Of a stretch of DNA of 64,000 nucleotides, positions 36,699-46,389 are shown piece after piece. The notes beneath the pieces are model-generated. The model searched no databases and was not told the DNA's origin. It worked only from the letters and a program-made list of their open reading frames with translations. Within the stretch, counting starts at the first letter, position 1. Each line of letters starts with the position of its first letter. The DNA comes from Desulfobacterales bacterium (GTDB lineage Bacteria; Desulfobacterota; Desulfobacteria; Desulfobacterales; JAFDDL01), in assembly GCA_034003325.1 (NCBI GenBank), contig JAVEYW010000004.1, positions 1 to 64,000 on the forward strand, given 5' to 3'. A program made the position numbers and the translations under genes.

Positions 36699-38021
36699 TT
36701 ATCTTCTCCCAACCGCTCTTTCCAATTCACTTAAGGATATCATGCACCCGTAAAGCGCGTGATAGTAGTTGGTGTCCGCCTGGGTCAGAAATGCCCGGGC
36801 GTCCAGCACTTCAGTAGAGTTTACCACCTGCTGATCGTACTGGAGTTTCGTGATCCGCCAGTTTTCTTCGGCCTGTTCCAGGGCTTGTTCCGCGGTTTGA
36901 ATGTTGTTGCGGGAGACGTCAAGATCCAGATAGGCTTTTTGAATTTCGAGCCGGACCCCGTCTTCGACTTCGAGGATTCGTTCCGCCAGCGCGTTTTTTG
37001 CGTGCAGCCCCCCGGACACCCGGAACCGGGTTTTTCCCCATTCGAAAAAGGTCCATTTTGCATAAAACGCAATGGCGGCATTATGCGGGTTACTGAAATC
37101 ATTGTTCGATTCCGCCCAATCCTCGCCGTTTTGTTCAACCATGCCGACCAGGGAGATCTGGGGATAGTAATCGCTTCTGGCCAATGTCACGGCGGATGCC
37201 TGGTTCTCCAACCCCAGCCGCAGCGCTTTGAGCAGGGGCCTGTTTTTCAGGCCCTCTTTAACCAAGGCATCCATGTTAAAATTGAAAACGGGGCCGATCT
37301 TGCGTTCTGCAAGCGTTCGTTCAGTATTCATGTCGGTTGCCATGAGAAGATTCAGACGGGATATCGCCAGGATTACGTCCGCTTTTGCCTTTTCCTGCTG
37401 CTGGAGGGCATTGGCCAGGGCCACCTGAGATTTTAGCAGATCGTTGTGCGGAATGATGCCCTGGTCGTAGTATTTTTTGGCATCCTCGGTGTGCCCGCGC
37501 AGGGCGCTTACCTGCTCTTCCGTGACATTGCGTATCTTTTCAGCCAGCAGCGCATTTAAAAAGGCCGCCTTTACCTGTTGAACGAGATCGATCAGGGTCT
37601 GCTCCCGTTCACAGGTTTCAATTTCCACATTGTTTTTGGCGATTCTATATTGGGACGATAGTGCAAATCCGGTGAAAACCGGCTGAACAAGTGAAACATC
37701 CCAATGGTTCAGCCGGTCATGGGCCGTCTGTATTTGCGCGCCGCCGATGAGAACATAGGGGGCGTTACGCATCCGCGTATAGCGGTAATTGGCTTCGGCC
37801 TTGGCAAAAAAGTCGGAGATCGCACTTTTTTTGTATTCTATCGAGCGGTTCCGCTGTTCTGTGGCATCCTTGATTCGGGAATTATGTTCAACTGCCGTTT
37901 CGACAGCTTTCTGAAGCGTGAGGGCCGGAAAGGGTATGATAGCTGATTTTTGCGCTTCCGCACCGGCGCTTGTTGATATTGCCAGAATAACGGCGATACC
38001 GGTTACCAAAATCTTGTTCAT
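36699..38021 (-). CDS. TolC-family outer-membrane efflux protein
   Basis: A 440-aa protein with a signal peptide (ILVTGIAVILAISTSAGAEA) and the two long coiled-coil repeats of outer-membrane efflux channels, each with the LxxAVxxAxxxN-like start (LQKAVETAVEHNSRI). The ATG at 38021 overlaps the stop codon of the RND gene and has AGGAG upstream; a longer frame is unlikely. It is the last gene of the order small protein, adaptor, RND pump, channel. The machine would export toxic compounds across both membranes, plausibly aromatic solvents or intermediates. Confidence 0.88.
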   Translation of the reverse strand: MNKILVTGIAVILAISTSAGAEAQKSAIIPFPALTLQKAVETAVEHNSRIKDATEQRNRSIEYKKSAISDFFAKAEANYRYTRMRNAPYVLIGGAQIQTAHDRLNHWDVSLVQPVFTGFALSSQYRIAKNNVEIETCEREQTLIDLVQQVKAAFLNALLAEKIRNVTEEQVSALRGHTEDAKKYYDQGIIPHNDLLKSQVALANALQQQEKAKADVILAISRLNLLMATDMNTERTLAERKIGPVFNFNMDALVKEGLKNRPLLKALRLGLENQASAVTLARSDYYPQISLVGMVEQNGEDWAESNNDFSNPHNAAIAFYAKWTFFEWGKTRFRVSGGLHAKNALAERILEVEDGVRLEIQKAYLDLDVSRNNIQTAEQALEQAEENWRITKLQYDQQVVNSTEVLDARAFLTQADTNYYHALYGCMISLSELERAVGRR

Positions 38022-41000
38022 GCGATATTCTCCTGTCTGAAAAAGAGGGAATAGAGCACCGGCACCACCAGGAGCGTCAGCAAGGTCGCAAAGGCGAGGC
38101 CACACATGATGGTGACCGCCATGGAGCCGAACATGGCATCGCTCACCAGAGGAATCATCCCAAGGATTGTCGTCATGGAGGCCATCATCACCGGGCGCAT
38201 GCGACTGGTGCAGGAATCCATGATGGCCCGGTCCGGCGCTTTACCCGCCTTGATTTCCACAGTGATCTGGTCGATGAGCACCACCGCGTTTTTGATGAGC
38301 ATGCCGATGAGGCTGTAAACTCCGAGCATGGACAGAAAACCGAAGGGCATTCTGAATACCAGCAGCCCGAGCGCAATCCCCACAATGGACAGGGGGACGG
38401 TGAGAATGATGATCAAGGGTTTTCGAACGGAGTTAAAGAGGAATACCAGGATTAGGCTCATGCCGATAAGGGTTGCCGGCAGAAACTTCTGAAGGCCTGC
38501 GATATCCCTTCGTGACAACTCATCTTCCCCCTCCCAGCTCAGGGAGTAGGCCGGCGGTAGCGGGATCGCCTCGATGGCCGGCCGCAGGCGTTTTAAAAGG
38601 GTGTCCGCGGTGACGCCCCGGACCGGATCACATTGCGCGCGGATTACCCGCCGCCGATCGTATCGCCAGATGATTGGATCCTCCCAAATGACCGTCTGCC
38701 GGTTAATTACCTGGCAAAGGGGGGTGCTGGCGGGCTTATTCCCCCAGACCGGAAGAGTTTCCAGGCTCGTCGATTGGATCGGGTCGAAACGGACTTTTAC
38801 GGGGATCAGATCGTCCTTTTCCCGATACAGCCCCACAGTCAGCCCTTCTTCCAACCCCAGGAGGGTGTCGGCCAAGTGGCGCCGTTCCACCCCGGCGGCC
38901 CGGGCCTTTTGCTGGGCAAACACCGTTTCCAAGACCGGAACCCGTTCCCGCCAGTCATCGCAAATGTTCCTGGCGCGGGGATCTTTTCGCATAATCGCCT
39001 TGGCCTGTTCGGCCAGGTGACGCAACACTTTGGGGTCCGGTCCGAAAAAGCGGACCTCCACCTTGTAATCGGCCGTGGGGCCGGTGATGTGTTTCCACAT
39101 ATGGGGCTCGCCGTCCGGCAGATGTTCCATGAACCAGCTTTCCAGGTGTTCGATGAGGACGTCTATGTTGTTGTAATCATGAACATTGACCACCATCTGT
39201 CCGAAACAGGCTGCCGGCGGGGGCGGGGTGAGGGGGGCGGTAAAGCGGGGCGCCCCCTGGCCGATACAGGCCGCATATTCCTTGACCTCGGGCAGGGAAC
39301 CCAGATGGGCTTCCAAAATCGCAAGGTCGTCCGCCATCGCCTGAATCCGGGTGCCTTCGGGACGGCGATAGTCGATAAAAAACTGGGCTCTGTCCGATTC
39401 GGCGAAGAACCATTGGGGGACTCGCTGAAAACCGAAGCCGCCGGCGGCCAGTAACCCGGCCATAATCAGCAGGGTCAGGGTCCGGTGCGTCAAAGCCGTG
39501 CTCAAAATCCGCTGATAAAGGCGGTAGGAAAGCCCGGAGTGCGGGGCTTTTGAGCCCTTTGTCGGCGATACCTTGAGAAAATAATAGCAGAAGACCGGCG
39601 TCTGGCTCATGGACAAAACCCAACTGATCATGAGCGCGATGCTCACCACGAGGAACAGGCTGGCGCAGTATTCCCCCGCATTGACGGGCGCCACGAAGAT
39701 GGGCAGGAACGCAAGACACGCAATGACCGTGGCCCCCAACAGCGGCCATGCGGTCATCCGGGGGGGCTGAGCGATGGCATTCCAGCGCAGTTCCCCCTGT
39801 TGCAGTCGGGTCAAGGTGGCGTCGGTCACCACAATGGCGTTGTCCACGATCATGCCCATTACGAGGATGAGCGCCGCAAGGGAGATGCGCTGCAGTTCGA
39901 TACACCAGATCTGCATGACCAAGAGCGTCCCCAAAATCGAGAGGATCAGATTCCCGGCAATGATCAGACCGCTGCGAAATCCCATGGAGATCAGAAGCAC
40001 CGCGATCACGATGCCCACGGATTCCAGAAGATTGGTCATGAATTGTTTGATGGCGCCCTTGACGAGCCGCGACTGGTAGTACACCCCCTCCAGAGCGATG
40101 CCGACGGGAAGATCCGCCATCAGTTCATCGATTCGGGCCTGAATGGCATCTCCCATGGTGACGACATTGGCCCCTGAGGCCGCCGCAATGGCGATGCCGA
40201 TGGCCGGCCGGCCGTTGAACCGCATCATGGGCTCGGGCGGTTCCACATAGCCCCGGGAGATGTCGGCCAGATCTTTTAGTAATATCTGGCTGCCCGTCCG
40301 GTCCTGGATGAGCAGTCCGGCAATGTCGGCCGGCCCGCCAAAGGCACCGGTGGTTTGAATGCGCAGGCGTTTGGCATCGATCTCCATGGAACCGGCGTTC
40401 ACTAGTTCATTTTGCGGGTTGAGCACGTTGATGATTTGTTCCGGTGCGATACCGAGGCCCGCGCATTTAGCACGGGAAATTTGAATGGTGATTTGCTCGG
40501 TTCGGTTGCCGAACAGTTCGATGCGCTTGACATCCGGCACCAGCATCAATTCCCGTTTGATGAAATCGGCGTAATCCTGCAACTGCGCGGTGGTAAAACC
40601 CTCGCCCGTCAAAGCCAGAAAAATACCGTAAACATCGCTGTAATCATCGTAGACCTGTGACGGCCCGGCCCCGGGCGGAAGCCGGCACCTTTGGACATTG
40701 CGGCGGAGCATGTCCCACAACTGCTGAATCGCATCGGCACGATTATGCTCGTACATGTCCACATAGACCATGGACACGCCGGCCCGGGAAAAGGAGCGGA
40801 TATGCTCCACCTCGTCGGTGTTCTGGACCGCCGTTTCGACCACGCGGGTAACCTGCTGCTCCACCTCATGGGGAGACGCACCGGGGTAGGGTGTGACGAT
40901 CAGGGCGGTCTTGATGGTAAACGCGGGATCTTCCATTTTTCCCAATCGAAGGTAGGCATGCAGGCCGCTGATCAAAATCGCCGCCATAACGACCATCACA

Positions 41001-41038
41001 GTGGTCCGGTTGTTCAATGAAAAGTCGGATATATTCAT
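38018..41038 (-). CDS. RND efflux pump, inner-membrane component
   Basis: A 1006-aa resistance-nodulation-division permease with the usual twelve helices, a first helix at residues 13-30, porter domains near 35-330 and 560-860, and the conserved ILVMGMIVDNAIVVTDA segment in helix 4 with the acidic proton-relay residues. Its closest type by eye is the short AcrB-like HAE1 group. The motif YPGASPHEVEQQVT near residue 50 is typical. AAGGTAATA precedes the ATG. It is co-transcribed with the adaptor gene (96-bp gap) and translationally coupled to the TolC gene. Confidence 0.9.
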   Translation of the reverse strand: MNISDFSLNNRTTVMVVMAAILISGLHAYLRLGKMEDPAFTIKTALIVTPYPGASPHEVEQQVTRVVETAVQNTDEVEHIRSFSRAGVSMVYVDMYEHNRADAIQQLWDMLRRNVQRCRLPPGAGPSQVYDDYSDVYGIFLALTGEGFTTAQLQDYADFIKRELMLVPDVKRIELFGNRTEQITIQISRAKCAGLGIAPEQIINVLNPQNELVNAGSMEIDAKRLRIQTTGAFGGPADIAGLLIQDRTGSQILLKDLADISRGYVEPPEPMMRFNGRPAIGIAIAAASGANVVTMGDAIQARIDELMADLPVGIALEGVYYQSRLVKGAIKQFMTNLLESVGIVIAVLLISMGFRSGLIIAGNLILSILGTLLVMQIWCIELQRISLAALILVMGMIVDNAIVVTDATLTRLQQGELRWNAIAQPPRMTAWPLLGATVIACLAFLPIFVAPVNAGEYCASLFLVVSIALMISWVLSMSQTPVFCYYFLKVSPTKGSKAPHSGLSYRLYQRILSTALTHRTLTLLIMAGLLAAGGFGFQRVPQWFFAESDRAQFFIDYRRPEGTRIQAMADDLAILEAHLGSLPEVKEYAACIGQGAPRFTAPLTPPPPAACFGQMVVNVHDYNNIDVLIEHLESWFMEHLPDGEPHMWKHITGPTADYKVEVRFFGPDPKVLRHLAEQAKAIMRKDPRARNICDDWRERVPVLETVFAQQKARAAGVERRHLADTLLGLEEGLTVGLYREKDDLIPVKVRFDPIQSTSLETLPVWGNKPASTPLCQVINRQTVIWEDPIIWRYDRRRVIRAQCDPVRGVTADTLLKRLRPAIEAIPLPPAYSLSWEGEDELSRRDIAGLQKFLPATLIGMSLILVFLFNSVRKPLIIILTVPLSIVGIALGLLVFRMPFGFLSMLGVYSLIGMLIKNAVVLIDQITVEIKAGKAPDRAIMDSCTSRMRPVMMASMTTILGMIPLVSDAMFGSMAVTIMCGLAFATLLTLLVVPVLYSLFFRQENIA

Positions 41039-41134
41039 TATTACCTTGCTTTCAGTCGAGAGTCGCGGGTTGCGTGTGCCATAGCGATGTCAAAAGCATC
41101 CGGCGGCCCATCCAAGGCCGAGGATTCCCTGATG

Positions 41135-42331
41135 TCAGGGTTCCGCTCCCACGTTACTTAAACCGGGAGGCTGAAGCAGGCGAACACGCTGGTGGTTGGT
41201 CAGGTAATGAACCCCCGCGGACACCACCCACTGGCCGGCTTTCAGATCCCCGGTGATGGATAGGCCGTGGTCCGTCACGCCGGTGACGGTCACGGGGTGA
41301 TGTTGTACCGCCTGCTTCTCATTATCCAGAAGCCAGACAAAGCTTTGGTGATCCGAATCATTGGCAACAGCCGTCACCGGCACCATAAAGCATCTTGCGT
41401 CATTATCATTGCAGGCGATGGTAATGGTCACTTCAGCGGCCATGCCGGGCCGCACCTGCGGAACGGTACGCGCTTTTCCCGGTTCCAGAACCAGGGTCAT
41501 GGGGTAAGTCCGGGTGGTGGCGTTCGGCTGCTTACCAACCTCCTTTAAGCAAGCGGTAAATGAGGCGCCGGGAAGGGCGTCAAACCGGCAGGAAAAGGAA
41601 CGGAATTGATTCACTATAGGCAGAAAATTTTCGGGAAGGGCGACACCGACTTCAATGGCGGACAGATCGACCATCGAAACTACCGGTTGGCCGGCAGCGA
41701 CGGTCTCATAATTTTCCACGTACTTGTGATGAATATACCCGTCATAGGGTGCCGAAAGCGCGGTGTCGCTCAGGGCATTGCGGGCGGTTTCCACTCTTCG
41801 GGTATCCTCGGCGACCTGGGCTTGAGCCGTTTCATAGGCCGCCTTTACCCGATCATAGGTGGCTTTGGCAGATGCCTTTTCCCTGACGAGCTTGGCGTAT
41901 CGCTCAAACTGAAGGGTCGCTTCCTCCAGGCAGGCCCGGGAGGCGGCCAGCCGTGCTTGCGTGGTGTGCAGTTGCACCTCGAAATCCCGGGAATCAATCC
42001 GGGCGATGATGGTTCCTTTGGCCACATGGCGGCCGGTTTCGGCCGCCAGTGTCACCAGGGGGCCTCCCACTCTGAAGGACAAATCCGTGTCACGCAGGGC
42101 TTGGGCGGCGCCGGGAAAGGTTCGGTGCGACACCCCCGCGGCGGACACCAACTGAACGGCTTGGACCGGCCTGGGCCGTTCCCGGGGCGTAGCCGCCCCT
42201 GCGCTGTCCGCGCGGTCACAGCCTACGGTGAACGCGAGTATCAGGCAGATCAAGCCCCCTATGCCGAGTGAAGCGGCGAGGGTGCTGATTCCCCGGTGAT
42301 AAGCCGATGTATTACCCATTTTCGATTGCAT
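41135..42331 (-). CDS. RND efflux periplasmic adaptor (membrane fusion protein)
   Basis: A 398-aa lipoprotein-like adaptor: a hydrophobic segment ending in LAFTVGCD (lipobox) and the HlyD/AcrA layout of barrel-sandwich (VGGPLVTLAAETGRHVAKG, ALSAPYDGYIHHKYVE), helical hairpin and beta-barrel domains. The ATG at 42331 follows GGAGG at 6 nt and lies 2 nt after the stop of the small upstream gene, so a longer frame starting at 42496 is rejected. It links the RND pump to the TolC channel. Confidence 0.88.
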   Translation of the reverse strand: MQSKMGNTSAYHRGISTLAASLGIGGLICLILAFTVGCDRADSAGAATPRERPRPVQAVQLVSAAGVSHRTFPGAAQALRDTDLSFRVGGPLVTLAAETGRHVAKGTIIARIDSRDFEVQLHTTQARLAASRACLEEATLQFERYAKLVREKASAKATYDRVKAAYETAQAQVAEDTRRVETARNALSDTALSAPYDGYIHHKYVENYETVAAGQPVVSMVDLSAIEVGVALPENFLPIVNQFRSFSCRFDALPGASFTACLKEVGKQPNATTRTYPMTLVLEPGKARTVPQVRPGMAAEVTITIACNDNDARCFMVPVTAVANDSDHQSFVWLLDNEKQAVQHHPVTVTGVTDHGLSITGDLKAGQWVVSAGVHYLTNHQRVRLLQPPGLSNVGAEP

Positions 42332-42333
42332 GA

Positions 42334-42651
42334 TCATCCTCCTTGCGCCACCGGCGTTTGGGTACGGCTTTGAACCGATACCCATACCGCATGGTGGGTA
42401 CGGCCCAGGGGGCGAAATGATTCCGCCAGCGAAGCGGCCGGAATTGACTTGTCGACAGTGGCGCATCCCGCTGACCGTTGAACCAGAACCAGCCAATCGT
42501 TGGGGATGACGGGATTTTGAAACAGTTCGAAGTGGACCGGTGGTGTTTTACCAACGCTCTGTAATAAAATGATCTTTTCCAGGGTGCTTTCTACGAGTGG
42601 GCCGTCCTTGCTGTTGTGGAGTCGAAGACTGATTAATTCTATTGCCTGCAT
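42334..42651 (-). CDS. small protein of unknown function, first gene of the efflux operon
   Basis: A 105-aa soluble protein starting MQAIELISLRLHNSKDGPLV, with two cysteine-free beta/alpha-like halves and no signal peptide. AAGGAG precedes the ATG. The ordered stop-start junction with the adaptor gene (2 nt) shows it is translated in the operon. I do not recognise the family; the size and pattern (RLHNS...ELFQNP...DWLVLVQR) vaguely recall ferredoxin-like dimeric stress or monooxygenase-type folds, which is speculation. Confidence 0.6.
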   Translation of the reverse strand: MQAIELISLRLHNSKDGPLVESTLEKIILLQSVGKTPPVHFELFQNPVIPNDWLVLVQRSAGCATVDKSIPAASLAESFRPLGRTHHAVWVSVQSRTQTPVAQGG

Positions 42652-42720
42652 GGCCTCTCCTTGTCTTGCAATGATTCAGGGGGATTTCCCGATGAATCTG
42701 TTTTCCCTGACATCACTCTG

Positions 42721-42736
42721 AGCCAGAAATGTGCCA
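42721..42736 (-). promoter_or_regulatory. possible sigma-54 promoter of the efflux operon
   Basis: The minus strand reads TGGCAC-ATTTC-TGGCT. The -24 half is perfect; the -12 half keeps the essential GC at correct spacing but has TGGC instead of TTGC. It lies 70 bp before the small first gene and beside a divergent sigma-54 activator. Confidence 0.5.
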
Positions 42737-42810
42737 TAATTTATTTATTTGTTATAACAGTTAGATATGTTTTTGTGTTGGCATTAAATATCATATATGG
42801 TAGTTAAAAG

Positions 42811-42824
42811 TATCTTATTAGATA
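42811..42824. promoter_or_regulatory. inverted repeat in the efflux/activator intergenic region
   Basis: TATCT-TATT-AGATA lies about 75 bp upstream of the possible -24 element, a typical distance for an enhancer site. CATATATGGT (42792) and GCATATGGTG (42843) flank it as a further imperfect pair. Confidence 0.35.
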
Positions 42825-42866
42825 TTTTAATAAAATAGTGTCGCATATGGTGTTTTGAGGGGTTCA

Positions 42867-44477
42867 ATGAATCAGGATGACATGAGATTTTTTCACCAGG
42901 CCACCCGACTGATCTGCGGCAGCCTGGATATCGACACGGTCGTGGAGCGGTGTTTTGGGTATTTAAAGGATTTTTTCCCCATCAACACGTTGATGATGAG
43001 CCTTTACAAACCCGAGAGCGGGACTGTGAACGTCATCGCAATGGTGACGAACGGCCAAGTCCGCCGGCACGAGGCACCTATTGTTCTCAGCCGGGCTTCC
43101 CGCCGGGAAATCGACATGATCCACAAGCAGATACCCGACACGGATGCCCGGCAAAGCGGGGCGATGTCGCCCATGTCATCATTTGGCGGCAGGGTAGTGA
43201 TACACGAAGACTCCCGCAACCATATCAACGCCCGGGAGGTGACGTCCGCTCTGGGTTTCGGGGCCGTATCGGACATGGTGCTTTACCTCAAGATGGAGGG
43301 GGAAATACTCGGGGTTGTGGGGGGCATCGCCGACGGACGCCATCGCATAACGCCGGCCCATGCCCGGCGTTTCGCCCTGCTTCATGATCCCTTTGCCATT
43401 GCCATGTCCAACGCCCTCAAACACCGGGAAGTGCTTCGCCTCAAGGAATTGCTCACGGACGACAACCGTTATCTGCGCGAAGAACTCCATCGCATTTCAG
43501 GGGAGGATATCATCGGCGAGAATTTCGGTCTTCGCGACGTCATGGAGATGGTCGGCCAGGTGGCCCCTCTGGACAGTCATGTCCTTTTGCTGGGGGAAAC
43601 CGGCGTGGGCAAGGAAGTCATCGCCAACGCGATCCATTATGCATCGCCCCGGCGAAACGGCCCGCTCATCAAGGTAAATTGCGGAGCGATTCCGGAGATG
43701 CTTCTGGACAGCGAGTTGTTTGGTCATGAGAAGGGGGCCTTCACCGGCGCGGTGGCACTGAAACGCGGGCGGTTTGAACGGGCCAACGCGGGCACCCTTT
43801 TTTTGGACGAGATCGGGGAACTGCCCCAAGCCGCCCAGGTGCGGCTGTTACGGGTTATTCAGTTCCGGGAAGTAGAGCGGGTGGGGGGTATCGGCACGGT
43901 GCCTGTGGATGTCCGGATCATCGCCGCCACCCATCGCAACCTGGCGGAATGGGTCAAAAAGGGGGATTTCCGGGAAGATCTCTGGTTTCGGCTCAATGTA
44001 TTTCCCATTACCATTCCGCCGCTTCGGCATCGAAAGGCCGATATTCCGGCGCTCCTGCACCATTTTATCGAACGCAAGGCTCGGGAAATGAAGCTGCGGT
44101 ATCTGCCGGTGCCGGCGCCCGGCGTGGCCGAAAGATTGCAACAATACAACTGGCCGGGAAATGTCCGGGAATTGGAAAATGCCGTGGAACGGGAACTCAT
44201 CCGGCATCAGGCCCGGGGAGCGGGACATCCCCTGGCGTTCAAGGATGTTCCCGGGAATCCCGCCGCAACGCCGTCTTTGCCGCCGACGCCGGTGACCGGC
44301 AATTCCCTTCTGCTAGCGGATATGGAACGCACCCATATTCAGCGGATCCTGGAAATGGTGAATGGAAAGATCCAGGGGGCCGACGGTGCGGCCGCCCGTC
44401 TGGGCCTACATCCCAGTACGCTTCGAAATCGCATGCGCAGGCTTGGGGTCGCCTTTGGCCGGGAGGTGATGAATTGA
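42867..44477 (+). CDS. sigma-54-dependent activator with GAF domain
   Basis: A 536-aa regulator of the NtrC/FhlA type: GAF-like sensor about residues 10-180, AAA+ domain about 215-440 with GETGVGKE (near 243), GAFTGA (near 290) and LFLDEIGEL, and a Fis-type helix-turn-helix at about 485-530. The ATG at 42867 follows GAGGGG. There is no receiver domain, so it probably senses a small molecule. It is divergent from the RND efflux operon, and a possible sigma-54 promoter with an inverted repeat lies between, so control of efflux in response to an aromatic compound is the likely role. Confidence 0.85.
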   Translation: MNQDDMRFFHQATRLICGSLDIDTVVERCFGYLKDFFPINTLMMSLYKPESGTVNVIAMVTNGQVRRHEAPIVLSRASRREIDMIHKQIPDTDARQSGAMSPMSSFGGRVVIHEDSRNHINAREVTSALGFGAVSDMVLYLKMEGEILGVVGGIADGRHRITPAHARRFALLHDPFAIAMSNALKHREVLRLKELLTDDNRYLREELHRISGEDIIGENFGLRDVMEMVGQVAPLDSHVLLLGETGVGKEVIANAIHYASPRRNGPLIKVNCGAIPEMLLDSELFGHEKGAFTGAVALKRGRFERANAGTLFLDEIGELPQAAQVRLLRVIQFREVERVGGIGTVPVDVRIIAATHRNLAEWVKKGDFREDLWFRLNVFPITIPPLRHRKADIPALLHHFIERKAREMKLRYLPVPAPGVAERLQQYNWPGNVRELENAVERELIRHQARGAGHPLAFKDVPGNPAATPSLPPTPVTGNSLLLADMERTHIQRILEMVNGKIQGADGAAARLGLHPSTLRNRMRRLGVAFGREVMN

Positions 44478-44588
44478 AAATAGCCGCCATTGTATCTTCA
44501 ATTTAAGGGCGCGCGCAGTGTCGCGCAAAAGCTGCCCACTCACCATCGGCGAGATGACCCGGGGCATGGAAAAATCGTCATAGCCGGT

Positions 44589-44622
44589 GTTCGATCGTCG
44601 TGAATGTTCGATCGTCGTGAAT
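44589..44622. repeat. 17-bp perfect tandem repeat
   Basis: GTTCGATCGTCGTGAAT occurs twice in direct succession, just before the 3' end of the second CoA ligase. Its function is not clear; it may mark a replication slip or a junction. Confidence 0.8.
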
Positions 44623-44625
44623 GGA

Positions 44626-46176
44626 CTAATTACTTTTATCCCGGTAATATTTCAGTTCCCCCTTTTTCACTTTTCCCCACGCCGTCATCGGCAGGGAATC
44701 AATAAATTCAACATGCATCGGGAACTTATATCGTGCCACCTTTCCCTTGAGAAATTCCAGCACCTCTTCTTTGGTCAACGTTTCATTTTCCCTGCAAACG
44801 ATAAAAGCCTTTCCAGTCTCCCCCCATCTGTCATCCGGCACGCCGATGATGGCGACATGCTCTATTTTGGAATGATCCGCCAATACTCGCTCCACTTCGG
44901 CCGGATAAACATTCTCGGCGCCGCTTCGGTACATGTCTTTTGCCCTGTCGGCAATGTATAGAAAACCGCTCTCATCCATATACCCAAGATCCCCTGTGAA
45001 GATCTTGCCGTTCACGATGGTGGCGGCGGTTTCTTCCGGCATGTTCCAGTAGCCGGTCATCACGTTGGGACCGCTCCCAACGATATGGCCGATTTCCCCC
45101 GCGGGCAATCGATCGCCCTTTTCATCTTCCACCCACATGTCCGAAAAGAAATTGGGCAACCCGCAAGCACCCATCTTGGGGAAAACAAATTCTTTCGGCA
45201 TCAGCGTCATCGCGGAATTTTCCGTCAGCCCGAAACCCATTTGTAAATACAGCCCTTTTTCAGCAAGCTTTTCGAACAACGTGACCGGCGTCCTTTCCCC
45301 GCCGCCGAGCACCACCCGCACACTGCTGAGGTCCACCCGGTCCAGCACACCGGTTTCCAGAACAAAGCGAAACATGGTCGTTAGACCAAAAACAATGGTT
45401 GCGCGGTAAGTCTCAATGTCCTTTCCAAATCGCTCGGCATCGAATTTTTTACGCATCAGCAGTGTAACGCCCCGGCACAATCCCGTTGTCGCCGCACCCG
45501 CGAGCCCCGCCGAATGGCAAAGGGGCGCCTGGGATAAAAACACATCGTCCTCTCGCATGTCGGAGAAAAAAATATACTGAAAGCTCTTGAAATAGGTTTG
45601 GCCGTGTGAAATGACCGCGCCTTTCGAGGCGCCGGTAACCCCTGAAGTATACAGGATAAGAAGGGGATCATCCAAATCAATCGGTGCATCCGGCGTGGGT
45701 TCTGTCTTTGGATACCCGCTGATCGCTTTGTGATAATCCATCGCCCAGTCGGGGGGACCATCGAAATTCGTTCCAAAAGATCGCAGCCACATAAACTTAT
45801 CTGCCTCGACTGAAACAGAAGATCGGATCAGCGCCACTTCATTCTGCGTCTCATCATGAAATATGAGAAGCCGGGCCCCGCAGCTGTTAATCTGATAGGC
45901 CAGCTCTCTGGAAACCATTCTGAAATTCAGAGGAACGAAAATTAGGCCCAGTTTTGCGGCGGCAAAATAGCACGCCAGAACCTCCGGGCAATTAAAAAGA
46001 TTCACGGCAATGCGATCCCCTTTTTTCAGCCCCTTGTCTTTCAAAAAGTGAGCGACTTGGTTCACCTCATCGTTCAGCGCACGGTATGAAATGCCTTCAT
46101 CTTCAAATATGACGGCTGGTTTTTCGGGCGTCAGCGATGCCCGTTTGCTCATTATTTTTCCAACACTCCAGTGCAT
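44626..46176 (-). CDS. AMP-forming acyl/aryl-CoA synthetase, copy 2
   Basis: A 516-aa ligase, nearly the twin of the gene at 20495-22045, with the same A3 (YTSGVTGASKGA), A5, A7, A8 and A10 motifs. Residues about 188-430 are encoded by DNA identical to copy 1, while the N-terminal third and the extreme C-terminus differ, for example SLTPEKPAVIFEDEGIS here against MLAPQKTAVIFEDEPVS. The N-terminal part helps shape the acyl pocket, so the two could differ in substrate. It is convergent with the second sigma-54 activator and divergent from a TPR gene, without other catabolic genes next to it. Confidence 0.88.
   Translation of the reverse strand: MHWSVGKIMSKRASLTPEKPAVIFEDEGISYRALNDEVNQVAHFLKDKGLKKGDRIAVNLFNCPEVLACYFAAAKLGLIFVPLNFRMVSRELAYQINSCGARLLIFHDETQNEVALIRSSVSVEADKFMWLRSFGTNFDGPPDWAMDYHKAISGYPKTEPTPDAPIDLDDPLLILYTSGVTGASKGAVISHGQTYFKSFQYIFFSDMREDDVFLSQAPLCHSAGLAGAATTGLCRGVTLLMRKKFDAERFGKDIETYRATIVFGLTTMFRFVLETGVLDRVDLSSVRVVLGGGERTPVTLFEKLAEKGLYLQMGFGLTENSAMTLMPKEFVFPKMGACGLPNFFSDMWVEDEKGDRLPAGEIGHIVGSGPNVMTGYWNMPEETAATIVNGKIFTGDLGYMDESGFLYIADRAKDMYRSGAENVYPAEVERVLADHSKIEHVAIIGVPDDRWGETGKAFIVCRENETLTKEEVLEFLKGKVARYKFPMHVEFIDSLPMTAWGKVKKGELKYYRDKSN
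44888..45615. repeat. 728-bp tract identical to 20757-21484
   Basis: Partner of the conversion tract in ligase copy 1. The ends are sharp: differences begin within one base outside each boundary. Confidence 0.92.
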
Positions 46177-46389
46177 AACTTCAAACCCTCTGCTATATTT
46201 TTCTCCATCGCAACCAATAGGCCAAAAAATAATATTTCCCCATTATATGCAGATATGCTAAACGCTGTAAAAAAACAACCATTCGCAACCTGCTTCGGCC
46301 TTTTTCGGGCAGAAGCGCAATTGAGTTGATAGGCTGAGCCGGCATTGAATATCATCAAGGTTGGCACCGCTTCATTTTAAAGGGGGAAT

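Noticed and set aside
36759-37436. Plus-strand frame of 225 codons
   Set aside because: Antisense to the TolC-family gene, which has a clear signal peptide and family motifs.
45065-45409. Identical 114-codon plus-strand frames in both CoA ligases
   Set aside because: They are antisense shadow frames whose identity only reflects the 728-bp conversion tract.
46350-46375. TTGGCACCG upstream of the TPR gene as a sigma-54 promoter
   Set aside because: The -24 half looks good, but the required GC at -12 is missing at the proper distance.
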